From NCBI RefSeq assembly GCF_032452875.1, contig NC_083868.1, positions 34,018,537 through 34,082,536 of the forward strand: a DNA stretch of 64,000 nt, read 5' to 3'. The DNA is from Bos javanicus (lineage: Eukaryota; Chordata; Mammalia; Artiodactyla; Bovidae). Shown here one piece after another: positions 47,095 to 58,099 of this stretch. Made by a program: the position numbers and the translations under genes. Each line of letters starts with the position of its first letter. Positions within the stretch are counted from its first letter, which is position 1. The notes beneath the pieces are model-generated. The model was not told the DNA's origin. It saw nothing but the letters and a program-made list of their open reading frames with translations, and did no database searches.

Positions 47095-47345
47095 ACTTGA
47101 TCTGAAAAACCTTCTCTGGCTGGTTTACTCAGCTTTTCAGCAGCTGACCTCAAGCCCTTCCCAACTGGGTGGCTTTCTTCTATGCACTCTCAGGATTCCC
47201 CGTCCTTCCTCTCTCATAACACCTACCACAATTGATTGTCTCTATTTATATGTTCCTTTAGCTTCAGAAACTGCAAGAAGTGCTACTAGACTCTGATGCA
47301 GTGAGTAATCCCTAGGTATTCACTGTGTGTCTTCAGAATAAATGA
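47095..47345 (+). mobile_element. L2-like LINE 3' end
   Basis: AACCTTCTCTGGCTGGTTTAC, CATAACACCTACCACAATTG and a GTATTCACTGTGTGTCTTCAGAATAAATGA-like ending follow L2 3' order. Diverged. Confidence 0.5.
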
Positions 47346-47424
47346 CTTATGAGGATATTCAAGTAGCACACATAAATAAATCCAAGCCTAAAATGTGCTA
47401 TAAATATAAAGCTAAAAGTATCAA

Positions 47425-47560
47425 TAATGAAAACAATAATAGCTAACTCTTATTGAGCACTTACTAAGTGCAGATGCTTTTCTAACCACTTTCAGCTATT
47501 ATCCCATTTTATTTTTATTACAACCATAGAAGAAAGAGAATTGCTATGAGCTTCATTTTT
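47425..47560 (-). mobile_element. MIR SINE relic
   Basis: The phrase AATAGCTAACTCTTATTGAG, then CACTTACTAAGTGCAGATGC and TTATCCCATTTTATTTT, is antisense MIR core and tail. Confidence 0.7.
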
Positions 47561-48689
47561 ATGAAAATAATTTGCATGATAATTGTTCTGGTATCTCCAC
47601 TTTCCTAGTATAACCTATTTATTTTCCTACTTATCTTCCTATTATTAAATGCTTTAATGAAGTGCAGATCAATTTTGTTATAAATTGCCAACCTAAAAAG
47701 AGTATTACCTGCTCTAAAATAGATACAATTTAAGATATATCTGTATCTTAGAACACTTTGTAGAAAATGACATTAAAAAAAATGTTGGCAGGGAAGTCCA
47801 TGCAGTAAGTAAAAGAATAGACACATTTTGTGTATTTCTGTATGATGCACCGGAAAGAAGGGATGTGACCACAAAGCCACTATCATTAAACTCAGAATGT
47901 TTTTATATGCAGATGTTCAGAAATCTAGTTGGGATTAAAATAAAGTAAATGTATCATGATTCCATCATTCTATTTTTTTCAGTTCCAAATGCAAACATTT
48001 ACTTAAATTATTTCTGTTTGTATAGTTAGAAGGATTTGAAGATACATTTGATATCAGCTTTTTACTGCTGTTGTTAATATTTCTTATTTGTTCTATTTAT
48101 GGTATTTGTTTTAATATCAGACTGTTCTGTTTTCTATTTATTAATAATCATGAGTGAAGTGCAAACCTGTTTCTTTAAGGTGATTTTTTTTTCTCCACAC
48201 ACTACTCTTGTCATCCTCTATTAGATATGATTGTAGGCACTTTTAAAACTATATTCTGAGAAATTTGTTGAACTATCTTATGATATTTTTGTGTTCCTCT
48301 TCCTTTTAATATCAAAGTTCAACCTTAATCATACATTTTTATTTTGCTGAAAATGTCTAGTGATTTTCTTGCTAACTCCATATATTTCAGGATGTGTTTT
48401 CATATTGAGTGAGTTCTTTTTGACTCCTGGGTTAGCATTTTCTGAAACACGAGTGCTGTTTTCTCTGCTACTTAATTTTGTGAGGTCATCCCCTAACCTT
48501 TCTAAAATTTTCTACTTGTCCTTCTGTCTTTAATCCTGCATGTGTAAACCTGGGAACAAAGCTAAATTGTTAGAGCATACAGACTGAACATACACTCTTC
48601 CTCTTTTTTTTTTTTCCTTTTTTTGTTTTTGGAGTGTTATTTGTATCACCATTCTATGCTAATTTGGGGGGGTGTTTTGTTCTTAAACT
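47561..48689. other. Unassigned intergenic DNA
   Basis: T-rich blocks near 48185 and 48605-48640. No feature recognised. Confidence 0.5.
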
Positions 48690-48905
48690 GTTTATTTTAT
48701 GTTGGAGTGTAACAGTGTTGTGTAGCTTCAGATATACAACAAAGTGATTCAGGTATACGTATGCATTGCAGGCCGTGTCTCCTGCACTGGAGGCAGATTC
48801 TTTACCATACAAGCTACAGGGAAGTCCCATACATATACACGTATCTGTTATTTTTCAAATCCCTTACCCAATTAAGTTGCTACAGAATATTGAGCAGAGT
48901 TTTCT
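48690..48905 (-). mobile_element. L1 3' end with SINE-head scrap
   Basis: Antisense L1 tail (GTTGGAGTGTAACAGTG, ATACAACAAAGTGATTCAGG, then GTTGCTACAGAATATTGAGC). At 48766-48828 it is interrupted by the complement of a tRNA-Glu-like SINE head (GGCAGATTCTTTACCATAC through GGGAAGTCCC). Confidence 0.7.
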
Positions 48906-50235
48906 GAAACACTCTTCCTCTTGATTTCTTGCCACATTTGAAACATTTTGTAATTCACTGAAGATTACTTTGAGTTACAGCATTAGGTATTATGGCAAAT
49001 ATATTCAATATTCAATTTTTATGTTCTTAAAATATACTTGTAATACATATGAAAAATAGAATGAGAAACATTTTTATTATTTCTTTTTCCGGTGGTAAGA
49101 AGAACTAGATCTTTCAGCTAGACAGTTTTATAGTTTAATAAATCTATTTTATTAAGCCTATTTTAAAGTTTTATTAACCTATTTTAAGGTTGAAAAAATG
49201 TCAAATGCAGTGGTGCAAGATAATTAGAGTTTTGGACACTGCTCTGATGTTGCTGTGACACTGAGAGAAAAAAAAAATTGGACGATTATTTTATCTCCTA
49301 CTCTACTAAGCTACTTTTCCCCCATGCTATCAGCATGATTATCTATAGGAGAACAAACATTAAACTTTAAACAACTCATAATTTAATAAGCTGAGTATAA
49401 AGTTTATTCATGACATGTAAACACTTATAACTCTCTTTCTCAGAAGACTTATTACAAAATTAAATATAAATATTGAATTTGGAGTTCAAAAAAGAGAGAA
49501 ATTCAATATTAACTAAAATAAGGGCAATTATCTTTTTAAAAAGTAATTAGTAATTCTTGAGAAAGATTAAATTTGGAAATGGTAAACTATGGAGATTCAG
49601 TCAGAACTAAGAAACTCCACAGCTGAGGCAAGAAGGGAGTAGTGGCAGTGAGTGTGAAAAGGCATCTACATTTCACCCTCACTTTAACCCCTTGCCTTAA
49701 AATCTAACCCTAATCCTGTCCCTAGTCAATGAACCTAAAACTCCGGGAAGGAGCATGTCTGGGGAGGAAAAGGATGAAATATGCCTGATCATAAAGTGAG
49801 CCAGTTGTAAACTGAGCTTCACTTTTCCAAAAGAAAATAGTTTTCAAATGTTTCAGTATTTTGAAAGTTAATCTCTTAAAGATATTCTTGTCATGGTTAG
49901 ATATATTCTTGTAGTAGTTACTTATCATTGTAATAATCCATATATATATATATATAAATCAGTATATTTTATAAAATCCATTCATAAATAGTACTTTATG
50001 TATAATTCTCATAATTCAAAGATGTTTTAGTCAAAGTTCTCAAGTATAATTTACCTTGGATGTCAGAGTCTTGCTGTCACTGAAGCCACCTGAGTCATCT
50101 AGCATGATTTTCTTAGAGCACAACTTCACATTTATCCAAGTTATTAAAGATATTAAAAAACGTTTTGATTTGATCCTAACACTGGAAATTTTAGTGCATG
50201 TCTAAAATATCTGTTATTCATAATTTACATAAGGT
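48906..50235. other. Unassigned intergenic DNA
   Basis: AT-rich with a short (TA)n at 49940-49957. No feature recognised. Confidence 0.5.
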
Positions 50236-50248
50236 AATCACTTAATAT

Positions 50249-50438
50249 GGGCTTCCCATGTGGCTCAGCTGGTAAAGAATCTGTCTGCAATGCAGGAGAC
50301 CTGGGTTCAATCCCCAGGTTAGGAAGATCCCCTGGAGATGGGAGATGCTACCCACTTCAGTATTCTGGTCTGAAGAATTCCATGGACTGTACAATCCATG
50401 GGGTTGCAAAGAGTTGGACACGACTGAGAAGCTTTCAA
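50249..50438 (+). mobile_element. Bov-tA SINE
   Basis: Sense copy with head GGGCTTCCCATGTGGCTCAG. Perfect 13-bp target duplication AATCACTTAATAT at 50236-50248 and 50439-50451. Confidence 0.96.
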
Positions 50439-50670
50439 AATCACTTAATATATTTCTTAAAGCCACTTTTAAAGAACTGACAACCATCCCTTGCAATTAT
50501 CGTCATACGCTTAAGATTAAGTCCATGTTAAATTCTACTTTTATTGTTCTATTTATAAAGTTTGTGTCAGGTGATTTCCATAAGAGTTCAGAATGAGCAC
50601 TAAATGAGGTTATTTGGTAAACATGTAGAGCCTTTACAAGAACTGCTATGCACAGTGTGTGAGTGTGAAT

Positions 50671-50838
50671 ATTGCTCATTTGTGTTCAACTTTTTGTGAC
50701 CCCATGGAATTCTCCAGGCCAGAATACTGGAGTGGGTAGCCTTTCCTATCTCCAGGGAATCTTCCCAACCTAGGGATGGAACCCAGGTCTTCTTCACTGC
50801 AGGCAGATTCTTTACCAGCTGAGCCACAAGGGAAGCCC
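50671..50838 (-). mobile_element. Bov-tA SINE
   Basis: Antisense copy with head complement at the right (GAGCCACAAGGGAAGCCC). It is followed without a gap by a second partial copy. Confidence 0.9.
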
Positions 50839-50954
50839 AAGAATACTGGAGTGGATAGCCTATCTCTTCAGCAGATCTTCCTGACTCAGGAATGAAACTA
50901 GCACCTCCTGCATTACAGGAGGATTCTTTACCAACTGAGCTATTAGAGAAGCCC
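50839..50954 (-). mobile_element. Partial Bov-tA, tandem to the preceding one
   Basis: Starts mid-body (AAGAATACTGGAGTGG) and ends with a head complement (CTATTAGAGAAGCCC). Same orientation as its neighbour but a different sequence. Confidence 0.85.
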
Positions 50955-50962
50955 ACAGTAAC

Positions 50963-50986
50963 TTTTCTTTTCTTTTCTTTTCTTTT
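50963..50986. repeat. (TTTTC)n
   Basis: Pentanucleotide repeat at the L1 tail. Confidence 0.85.
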
Positions 50987-51475
50987 TTTAATTGAGGTAT
51001 ATAGTTGGATATGGGCTTCCCCAGTGGCTCAGTGGTAAAGAATTTGCTTTCCATTGCAGGAGATGCTGGTTCAATTCCTGGGTCAGGAAAATCCCCTGGA
51101 TAAAGAAATGGTAACCCTCTCCAGTATTCTTGCTTGAGAAATCCCATGGATAGAGGAGCCTGGTGGTCTATAGTCCATAGGGTCACAAAAGAGTCGTCCA
51201 TGACTTAGTGAGTAAACAACAAAAACAATAATTAGAGGTACAACGTTATGTATGTCAGGTGTATAACATAATGACTCTCAGTTTTTAAAGTTTACACTCT
51301 ATTTATAGTTATTATAAAATATTGGCTCTATTTTGTTTATTATTCAATACATCCTTGTAGCTTATTTATTTTATACATAGTAGTTTGTACCTCTTAATCT
51401 ACCCCTATCTTGATCCCACCCAACACCCTCCCCACTGGTAACCACAAGCTTATTCTTTATTTCTGTGAGTCTGTT
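50987..51475 (-). mobile_element. L1 3' end split by a SINE
   Basis: Antisense L1 tail (AATTGAGGTATATAGTTGGA), then, after the SINE at 51013-51220, GGTGTATAACATAATGACTC, CCTTGTAGCTTATTTATTTTA and CCACTGGTAACCACAAGC. Confidence 0.7.
51013..51220 (+). mobile_element. Bov-tA SINE in L1
   Basis: Sense copy, head GGGCTTCCCCAGTGGCTCAG, full Bov-A unit. Confidence 0.92.
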
Positions 51476-51893
51476 AACAGAGGAGTGGATAGTGTGCTGG
51501 AAAATCATAAGGGACTTTGTACTACCCCTTGGTTGGTAACAGGAAGTAGTTATCAACCTTCAGTCTTAAAATGAACTGGAGAAGATAATGATTTCCAAGA
51601 TAAGAAAGAAACAGTACAGGGAGGTCCACTTTTAAAGGTGAGAACTAGCTGGATATGACTCTATTGGAAGTGAGATTCTGACCTCTCTCTCCTTTCTTTG
51701 CTCTGATTTCCTGGAAGGGTCCTGTATTTGTCTAACTTTAGTAGAAGCCAGAGCCTAAAAGCCCAACCTGTAAGCCAGCCCCCCAGGGCAGGAACAGGAT
51801 AACGGCAGAATGTCAGCTAAAGATCTAGGTGTAGATCTCTCACAGGGAAAATTTTAACCCCTCTTCCTCTTTGAATGTGTGTATGTGCTGCTG
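51476..51893. other. Unassigned 420-base block
   Basis: Neither L1 nor BovB. It seems to continue at 53343-53589 once the BovB insertion is removed. Its composition (short purine tracts, CCCCCCAGG and GGTGTAGATCTCTCACAGG phrases) could be an old LTR, but I see no paired copy or termini. Confidence 0.35.
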
Positions 51894-53020
51894 TATTTCT
51901 TTCCATGGGGATGGTCTTGCTCCCTGTTTCCTGTACAATGTCACGAACCCCCATCCCTAGTTCATCAGGCACTCTATCTATTGGATCTAGTCCCTTAAAT
52001 CTATTTCTCACTTCCACTGTATAATCATAAGGGATTTGATTTAGGTCATACCTGAATGGCCTAGTGGTTTTCCCTACTTTCTTCAATTAAGTCTGAATTT
52101 GGCAATAAGGAGTTCATGATCTGAGCCACAGTCAGCTCCTGGTCTTGTTTTTGCTGACTGTATAGAGCTTCTCCATCTTTGGCTGCAAAGAATATAATCA
52201 ATCTGATTTCGGTGTTGACCATCTGGTGATGTCCATGTGTAGAGTCTTCTCTTGTGTTGTTGGAAGAGGGTGTTTGTTATGACCAGTGTGTTCTCTTGGC
52301 AAAACTCTATTAGTCTTTGCCCTGCTTCATTCTGTATTCCAAGGCCAAATTTGCCTGTTACCCCAGGTGTTTCTTGACTTCCTACTTTTGCATTCCAGTC
52401 CCCTATAATGAAAAGGACATCTTTATTGGGTGTTAGTTCTAAAAGGTCTTGTAGGTCTTCATAGACCCGTTCAACTTCAGCTTCTTTAGCGTTACTGGTT
52501 GGGACATAGGCTTGGATTACTGTGATATTGAATGGTTTGCCTTGGAAACGAACAGAGATCATTCTGTCATTTTTGAGATTGCATCCAAGTACTGCATTTT
52601 GGACTCTTTTGTTGACCATGATGGCTACCCCATTTCTCTTAAGGGATTCCTGCCCGCAGTAGTAGATATAATGGTCATCTGAGCTAAATTCACCCATTCC
52701 AGTCGATTTTAGTTCGCTGATTCCTAGAGTGTCGACGTTCACTCTTGCCATCTCCTGTTTGACCACTTCCAATTTGCCTTGATTCATGGACCTAACATTC
52801 CAGGTTCCTATGCAATATTGCTCTTTATAGCATCGGACCTTGCTTCAACCACCAAGCACATCCACAACTGGGTACTGTTTTTGCTTTGGCTCCATCCCTT
52901 CATTCTTTCTGGAGTTATTTCTCCACTGATCTTCAGTAGCATATTGGGCACCTACTGACCTGGGGAGTTCCTCTTTCAGTATCCTATCATTTTCCCTTTT
53001 CATACTGTTCATGGGGTTCC
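51894..53020 (-). mobile_element. BovB, inverted 5' segment (endonuclease part)
   Basis: Antisense BovB 5' portion containing the upstream region, endonuclease and start of the linker. It joins head-on to the sense 3' end at 53021. Such 5' inversions are the known product of twin priming during LINE integration. A candidate duplication brackets the pair (ATGTGCTGCTGT at 51883-51894, ATGTGCCTGT at 53333-53342). Confidence 0.88.
52083..52787 (-). pseudogene. BovB endonuclease domain, open 234-codon frame
   Basis: A continuous minus-strand frame covers the apurinic/apyrimidinic-type endonuclease of RTE LINEs. It shows the first acidic block (LGISELK), the GDWNAKVG metal-binding motif near residue 130 and the SDH catalytic motif near residue 223 (CGSDHELL), followed by a stop. 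These catalytic residues are all present. The intact protein would nick target DNA for target-primed reverse transcription. Here the RT is gone, because the internal region was lost at the inversion junction. The domain is therefore preserved by chance or recent insertion rather than by function. The frame at 51817-52086 continues the linker in another phase. Confidence 0.9.
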
Positions 53021-53332
53021 AACCAGTCCATTCTAAAGGAGATCAGTCCTGGGTGTTCATTGGAGGGACTGATGCTGAAGCTGAAACTCCAATACTTTGG
53101 CCACCTCATGCGAATCATTGGAAAAGACTCACATGCTGGGAGGGATTGGGGGCAGGAGGAGAAGAGGACGACATAGGATGAGATGGCTAGATGGCATCAC
53201 TGACTCTATGGACGTGAGTTTGAGTAAACTCCAGGAGTTGATGATGGACAGGGAGACTTGGTGTGCTGCAATTCATGGGGTCGCAAAGAGTCGGACACGA
53301 CTGAGCAACTGAACTGACTTATTGACTGACTG
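53021..53332 (+). mobile_element. BovB, sense 3' end of the inverted copy
   Basis: BovB terminus from CCAACCAGTCCATTCTAAAG to the ACTGAACTGACT tail, partner of the inverted segment to its left. Confidence 0.88.
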
Positions 53333-53775
53333 ATGTGCCTGTGTGATAACAAAGTACCTCAGGCTGTTCACAAATTCATTGATAGTTGGGATTTGGATTC
53401 TGGCTACATTAAATTTTTGAATACAGAAAGAGAAAAGGGAAAGAACTATCTGGGAAGATAGCATCCATTCTTTTGCCTCCTGTCTAGTAAGCCACTCTAA
53501 AGCATAACCACCTAACTTCAAACACTAATAGCCAGATTGCCCCACCTGTGGAAAGGAAAAGAGTCCTGAATGTTTTATTCTTCAAGAAATAATGTGGTGA
53601 AAAAGTAATTGTGGTTTTGCATTGCTGAACTTTGCTTGTTTGATATTGGAATACACTCAGATATATGTAGTTATGTTATATACAAATTTAATGCACATTT
53701 CTCACTTTATGGATTATTTTGCTAATAAGATTACTTGCTGTTTATATTTATTTTATACTATAAAAATGATATTAT

Positions 53776-55093
53776 CAGTTCAGTTCAGTTCAGTCACTCA
53801 GTCATGTCCGACTCTTTGTAACCACTTGATCCACAGCACGCCATGCCTCCCTGTCCATCACCAACTCCCAGAGTTCACCCAAATCCATGTCCATTGACTC
53901 GGTGATGGCATCCAACCATCTCATCCTCTGCCATCCCCTTCTCCTCCTGCCTTCAATCTTTCCCAGCATTAGGGTCTTCTCAAAGGAGTCAGCTCTTTGC
54001 ATCAGGTGGCCAAAGTATTGGAGTTTCAGCTTCAGCATCAGTCCTTCCAGTGAATATTCAAAACTAATTTCCTTTAGGATGGACTGGTTGGATCTCCTTG
54101 CAGTCCAAGGGACTCTCAAGAGGTTTCTCCAACACCACAGTTCAAAAGCATCAATTCTTCTGCACTCAGCTTTCTTTATAGTCCAACTCTTAGATCCATA
54201 CATGACCACTGGCAAAACCATAGCCTTGACTAGATGGACCTTTGTTGACTATGTAATATCTCAGCTTTTTAATATGCTGTCTAGGTTGGTCTTAACTTTT
54301 CTTCCAAGGAGTAAGCTCTCTTAATTTCATGGCTGAAATCACCATCTGAAGTGATTTTGGAGGCCCCCAAAATAAAGTCTGACACTGTTTCCACTGTTTC
54401 CCCATCTATTTGCCATTAAGTGATGGGACCAGATGCCATGATCTTAGTTTTCTGAATGTTGAGTTTTAAGCCAACTTTTTCACTCTCCTCTTTCACTTTC
54501 GTCAAGAGGCTCTTCGGTTCCTCATCACTTTCTGCCATAAGGGTGGTATCATCTGCTTATCTGAGATTATTGATGTTTCTCACAGCAATCTTGATTCCAG
54601 ACTGTGCTTGCTCCAGCCCAGCGTTCCTCATGATGTACTCTGCATATAAGTTAAATAAGCAGGGTGATAATATACAGCCATGACATAATCCTTTTCCTAT
54701 TTGGAACCAGTCTATTGTTCCATGTCCAGTTCTAACTGTTGCTTCCTGACCTCCATACACGTTTCTCAAGAATCAGGTCAGGTGGTCTGGTATTCCCATC
54801 TCTTTCAGAATTTTCCACAGTTTATTGTGATCCACACAGTCAAAGGCTTTGGCATAGTCAATAAAGTAGAAATAGATGTTTTTCTGGAACTCTCTTGCTT
54901 TTTTGATGATCCAGCGGATGTTGGCAATTTGATCTCTGGTTCCTCTGCCTTTTCTAAAACAGCTTTAACATCTGGAAGTTCATGGTTCATGTATTGCTGG
55001 GGCTTTGCTTGGAGAATTTTAAGCATTACTTACTAGCATATGAGATGAGAGCAATTGTGCAGTAGCTTGAGCATTCTTTGGCACTGCCTTTAC
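53776..55093 (-). mobile_element. BovB LINE inserted in mariner
   Basis: Antisense BovB from its tail (CAGTTCAGTTCAGTT) up through the C-terminal domain and much of RT, 5'-truncated at about 55093. Minus-strand frames at 53802-54221, 54557-54769 and 54805-55026 are colinear with the family. The RT YADD box reads stop-A-D-D at 54548-54559, a TAT to TAA change. Confidence 0.93.
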
Positions 55094-55147
55094 TGATGTT
55101 TTACAGAAACCAAATTTGAGCAATTTTTTTTTAATTTGAGTTCAAAA

Positions 55148-56062
55148 TGGCTCATAAAACAATGGAGACAATTCAAAACATCAACAATGTATTTGGCCCA
55201 AGAACTGTTAACAAATGTACAGTGTGATGGTGGCTAAAGAAATTTTGCAAAGGAGACAAGAGCCTTGAAGATGAGGAGCATAGTGGCTGGCCATTGGAAG
55301 TTGACAGCAACCAGTTGAGAGGATCATTGAAGCTGATCTTACAACTACATGAGAAATTGAAGACCTCAATGTTGATTATTTTATGCCATTAAGCATTTGA
55401 AGCAAATTGGCAAGATGAAAAAACTTGATAAATGGATGCCTCACAAACACTGCAAATCAAAAATATTGTCATTTTGAAGTGGCCTCTCCTCTTATTCTAT
55501 GCAACAACAATCCATTTCTCAATCGGATTGTGAGTTGTGACAAAAAAATGGATTTTATATGACAACCAACGAAGACCAGCTCTTCTCTGGGATGGACTGA
55601 GAAGAAGCTCCAAAATACTTCCCAAAGCCAAACTTAAACAAAAAAAGAAAAAGAAGGGGCACGGTGTGGGTCATGGTCACTGTTTGGTGGTCTTCTGCCA
55701 GTCTGATCCATTACAGCTTTCTGAATCCAGGCAAAATTAAATTGATGAGATGCACCAAAAACTGCAACTGCAGCTGGCATTTATCAACAGATTGGACCCA
55801 ATTCTTCCCCATGACAATGCTTGTTGCACAATCAACGCTTCAAAAGTTGAATGAATTGGATTACAAAGTTTTGCCTCATCCACCATATTCACCTGACCTC
55901 TCACCAACCGACTACTACTTCTTCAAGCTTCTCGAAAACTTCTTGCAGGGAAAATGCTTCCACAACCAGTAAGAGGCAGAAAATGTTTTCCAAGAGTTTG
56001 TAGAATCCAGAAGCATGGGTTTTTATGCTACAATAACAAACAAACTTATTACTCATTGGTAA
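55148..56062 (+). pseudogene. Mariner transposase, broken
   Basis: From ATGGCTCATAAAACAATGG the text follows mariner transposase: the helix-turn-helix region, then the catalytic DDD-type domain (DDE superfamily). The second Asp is visible in HDNA near 55810. The third is in PPYSPDLSPTDYYFF near 55880-55925. A deletion of several codons and a frameshift lie between them, and the first Asp block is disrupted near 55530. A small A-rich insertion sits near 55640-55665. The enzyme normally cuts and pastes at TA sites. This copy is inactive. Confidence 0.85.
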
Positions 56063-56176
56063 AAATGTGTTGATTGTAATGGTTCTTATTCTGATTAATA
56101 AATATATGCTTGAGACAAGTTATATTTAAATTTCATGGTCTGAAATTTCAATTACTTTTTCATAGCCTAATAAAGA

Positions 56177-56387
56177 AAAATTCTTTAAGTTGATTCAGAT
56201 GGTAAAGAATCTTGCCTGCAATATAGGAAACCCAGGTTCAATCTCCAGGTCAGGAAGATTCCCTGGAGGAGGAAATGACAACCCATTCCAGTATTCTTGC
56301 CTGGAGAATCCCATGGACAGAGGAGCCTGGTGGGCTTTAATCCCTGTGGTCACAAAGAGTCAGACAGACTGAGTGACTGAACATACA
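56177..56387 (+). mobile_element. Bov-tA SINE at the mariner edge
   Basis: Sense copy with a diverged head. An 8-bp duplication AATAAAGA at 56169-56176 and 56388-56395 overlaps the mariner terminus, so it inserted after the mariner. Confidence 0.9.
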
Positions 56388-56395
56388 AATAAAGA

Positions 56396-57029
56396 GGTTT
56401 CATTGTAAATATAGAGTTTAGGTAACAAAAGTAATTTTCAAAAATAATTTAATTATTCAGTTATCCAATGTGGAAAAAAAATAATGTGGAGAACGCTGGT
56501 CAACTAAAGTAGATAAATGAAAAGGATATCAAAGCAGAGGCTGAATAACAAATCAACTTGAAAAAATGAGCAGTGGACTTCCCAGGATTGCCTGTGGTTA
56601 ATTATTTTTTTACTGAGTAGGTACACATAAAAGTTGTGCATGGAGATATTTTTGTCATGCAGCTGTAAAAGTAGGCAAGTCTGCTTCCTATGATTGATGA
56701 TATTGTTTTTCCTTTTAATATGATGGAATTTTTTAAAAACAAAACAACTGTGCTCCCAGGGATATTGGAAGTTGTATGTAAAAGGTACATGGTTTGTGTG
56801 CGATATTCAACACAAAAAATACTTTTAAAATGCTGTGTTTTATTAGAAAAGGAGTAAGACAATCCTGGCTTTGATGAGGCAAGAGAAAGAGCAAGCTATA
56901 AAGAGATGTAAAACGAGATACAAGGAGGAAGAGCCTCCATGCCTTCTCCTTACATTCCACCTTATAGCACTGAGGTAGTTAGCAATCTGAAAGCTCCCAA
57001 ACCTGTTGTAGAAAAGTTTTTATTGAGAT
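56396..57029. other. Unassigned intergenic DNA
   Basis: Minus-strand frames at 56602-56960 overlap in two phases and show no family features. Confidence 0.5.
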
Positions 57030-57312
57030 TTCATTAGGTGGGCACGATCAGTTAAAGACTAGCCATGTGATCGAACCCTTTTAGATGTTTCCTATCCACT
57101 GGAGGTGGCAAAGTGGGGCTAAAAATTCCAACCCTCTAATCATTTGGCCAGCCCCTCCTTTGAAGAAGTGCCCAGTTAGTTGTCTTATTAGCATAAACTC
57201 AAATAGGATTGAAAGAAGTTTGTTTTGAAAAACAAAAGAAATGTATGTCATTCAGGGGTTTCAAAATTCCAAGCATTTTTGAAGTTCTTCCAGTAGGTTC
57301 CTGGGACAAGGA
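57030..57312 (+). mobile_element. MLT1-type (MaLR) LTR relic
   Basis: Order matches MLT1: ATTAGGTGGGCACGATC, GGTGGCAAAGTGGGGCTAAA, TTCCAACCCTCTAATCAT, TTATTAGCATAAACTCAAAT, TTCCAAGCATTTTTGAAG, CTGGGACAAGGATC. The AT-rich end is replaced by the adjoining microsatellite. Confidence 0.75.
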
Positions 57313-57377
57313 TCTATCTATATCTATATCTGTATCTATATTTATATCTGTATCTATATCTATATCTGTATCTATGT
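57313..57377. repeat. (TATCTA/TATCTG)n microsatellite
   Basis: Hexanucleotide repeat of about 10 units with A/G variation at the sixth base. It produces repetitive open frames on both strands (for example ID-TDIDID on minus) that are not genes. Confidence 0.92.
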
Positions 57378-57519
57378 ACCACAGCATAAGAAGGCACTTA
57401 TTGGTTTAGAAGCCTAAAAAATCCAGGCTAAACCTGGCTTTAGACATAACTGTTCACATAACTGTTCAAACAATACCATCATCATTGTCTCTCTCTCTTT
57501 GTAAAATATTTTAATAATT

Positions 57520-57833
57520 ATATTTTTTATTTTTGGCTGTTTTGGTTCTTCATTTCTGTGCAGGCTTATCTCTAACTGTGAGAGATGGGGTTGGTGTCTA
57601 GTTACAGTGTGCATGCTTCTCCTTAAGGTGGCTTCTTTGGGTGTACGGACTTCAGCAGTTGCAGGTCCTTGGCCTGGTAGCTGTGGTTCCTGGAGTCTAG
57701 AGCACAGGCTCAATCATTGTGGTACATGGACTGAGCTGCTCCCCAGCACATGGGGTTTTACTGGATCAGAGATCAACCTGTGGCCCCTGTATTGTCAGGC
57801 AGATTTTTCACCAGTGAGCCATCAGGGAAAGCT
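57520..57833 (-). mobile_element. CHR-type SINE (cetartiodactyl, tRNA-Glu derived)
   Basis: GGCTGTTTTGGTTCTTCATTTC at the left, a mid-part with TTCAGCAGTTGCAGG and GAGCACAGGCTCAATCATTG, and the tRNA-like head complement at the right (GAGCCATCAGGGAAAGC). This is the family shared by ruminants, hippos and whales and is older than Bov-tA. Confidence 0.8.
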
Positions 57834-58099
57834 TGTATGTCTTTCTTGGCAAATTTTAGCTCTATTTTTTGCTAACTTTACTTTATTCCTAGATGATCTC
57901 TGACCATAGTAGGGAATGGTGGATTCTTATAGTTCCAGGTTACATGGTTGTCTCTCCCAAAGTCAGAAAGTCAAAATGAGATAAAATCAGATTCATGCCT
58001 GTGCATGCACTCTCCTCTCTCTCTCTTTCTCCTTATCTTCCCGACACCTTCCCTCCTTCTCTTTGTGTGTTTCTATAAATCTCTGAAGGCAGAAAAAAG

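Larger units (their letters stand above)
53590..56170 (+). mobile_element. Mariner DNA transposon, split by BovB
   Basis: Both ends carry degenerate inverted repeats sharing GAAAAAGTAATTG (left 53599-53611; right, as complement, 56150-56162). A TA follows the right end at 56171-56172, as expected for mariner. The 5' UTR runs to 53775 and resumes at 55094 after an antisense BovB. The element is about 1.26 kb without it, the usual mariner size. It belongs to a mariner type common in ruminant genomes. Confidence 0.88.

Noticed and set aside
51494..51893. A solo LTR of the 34.7-39.8 kb retrovirus
   Set aside because: Its text does not align with either LTR of that provirus, and no TG...CA ends or target duplication were found.
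57199..57409. Repetitive open frames on both strands with ID/TD or SIS repeats
   Set aside because: They are translations of the TATCTR microsatellite.
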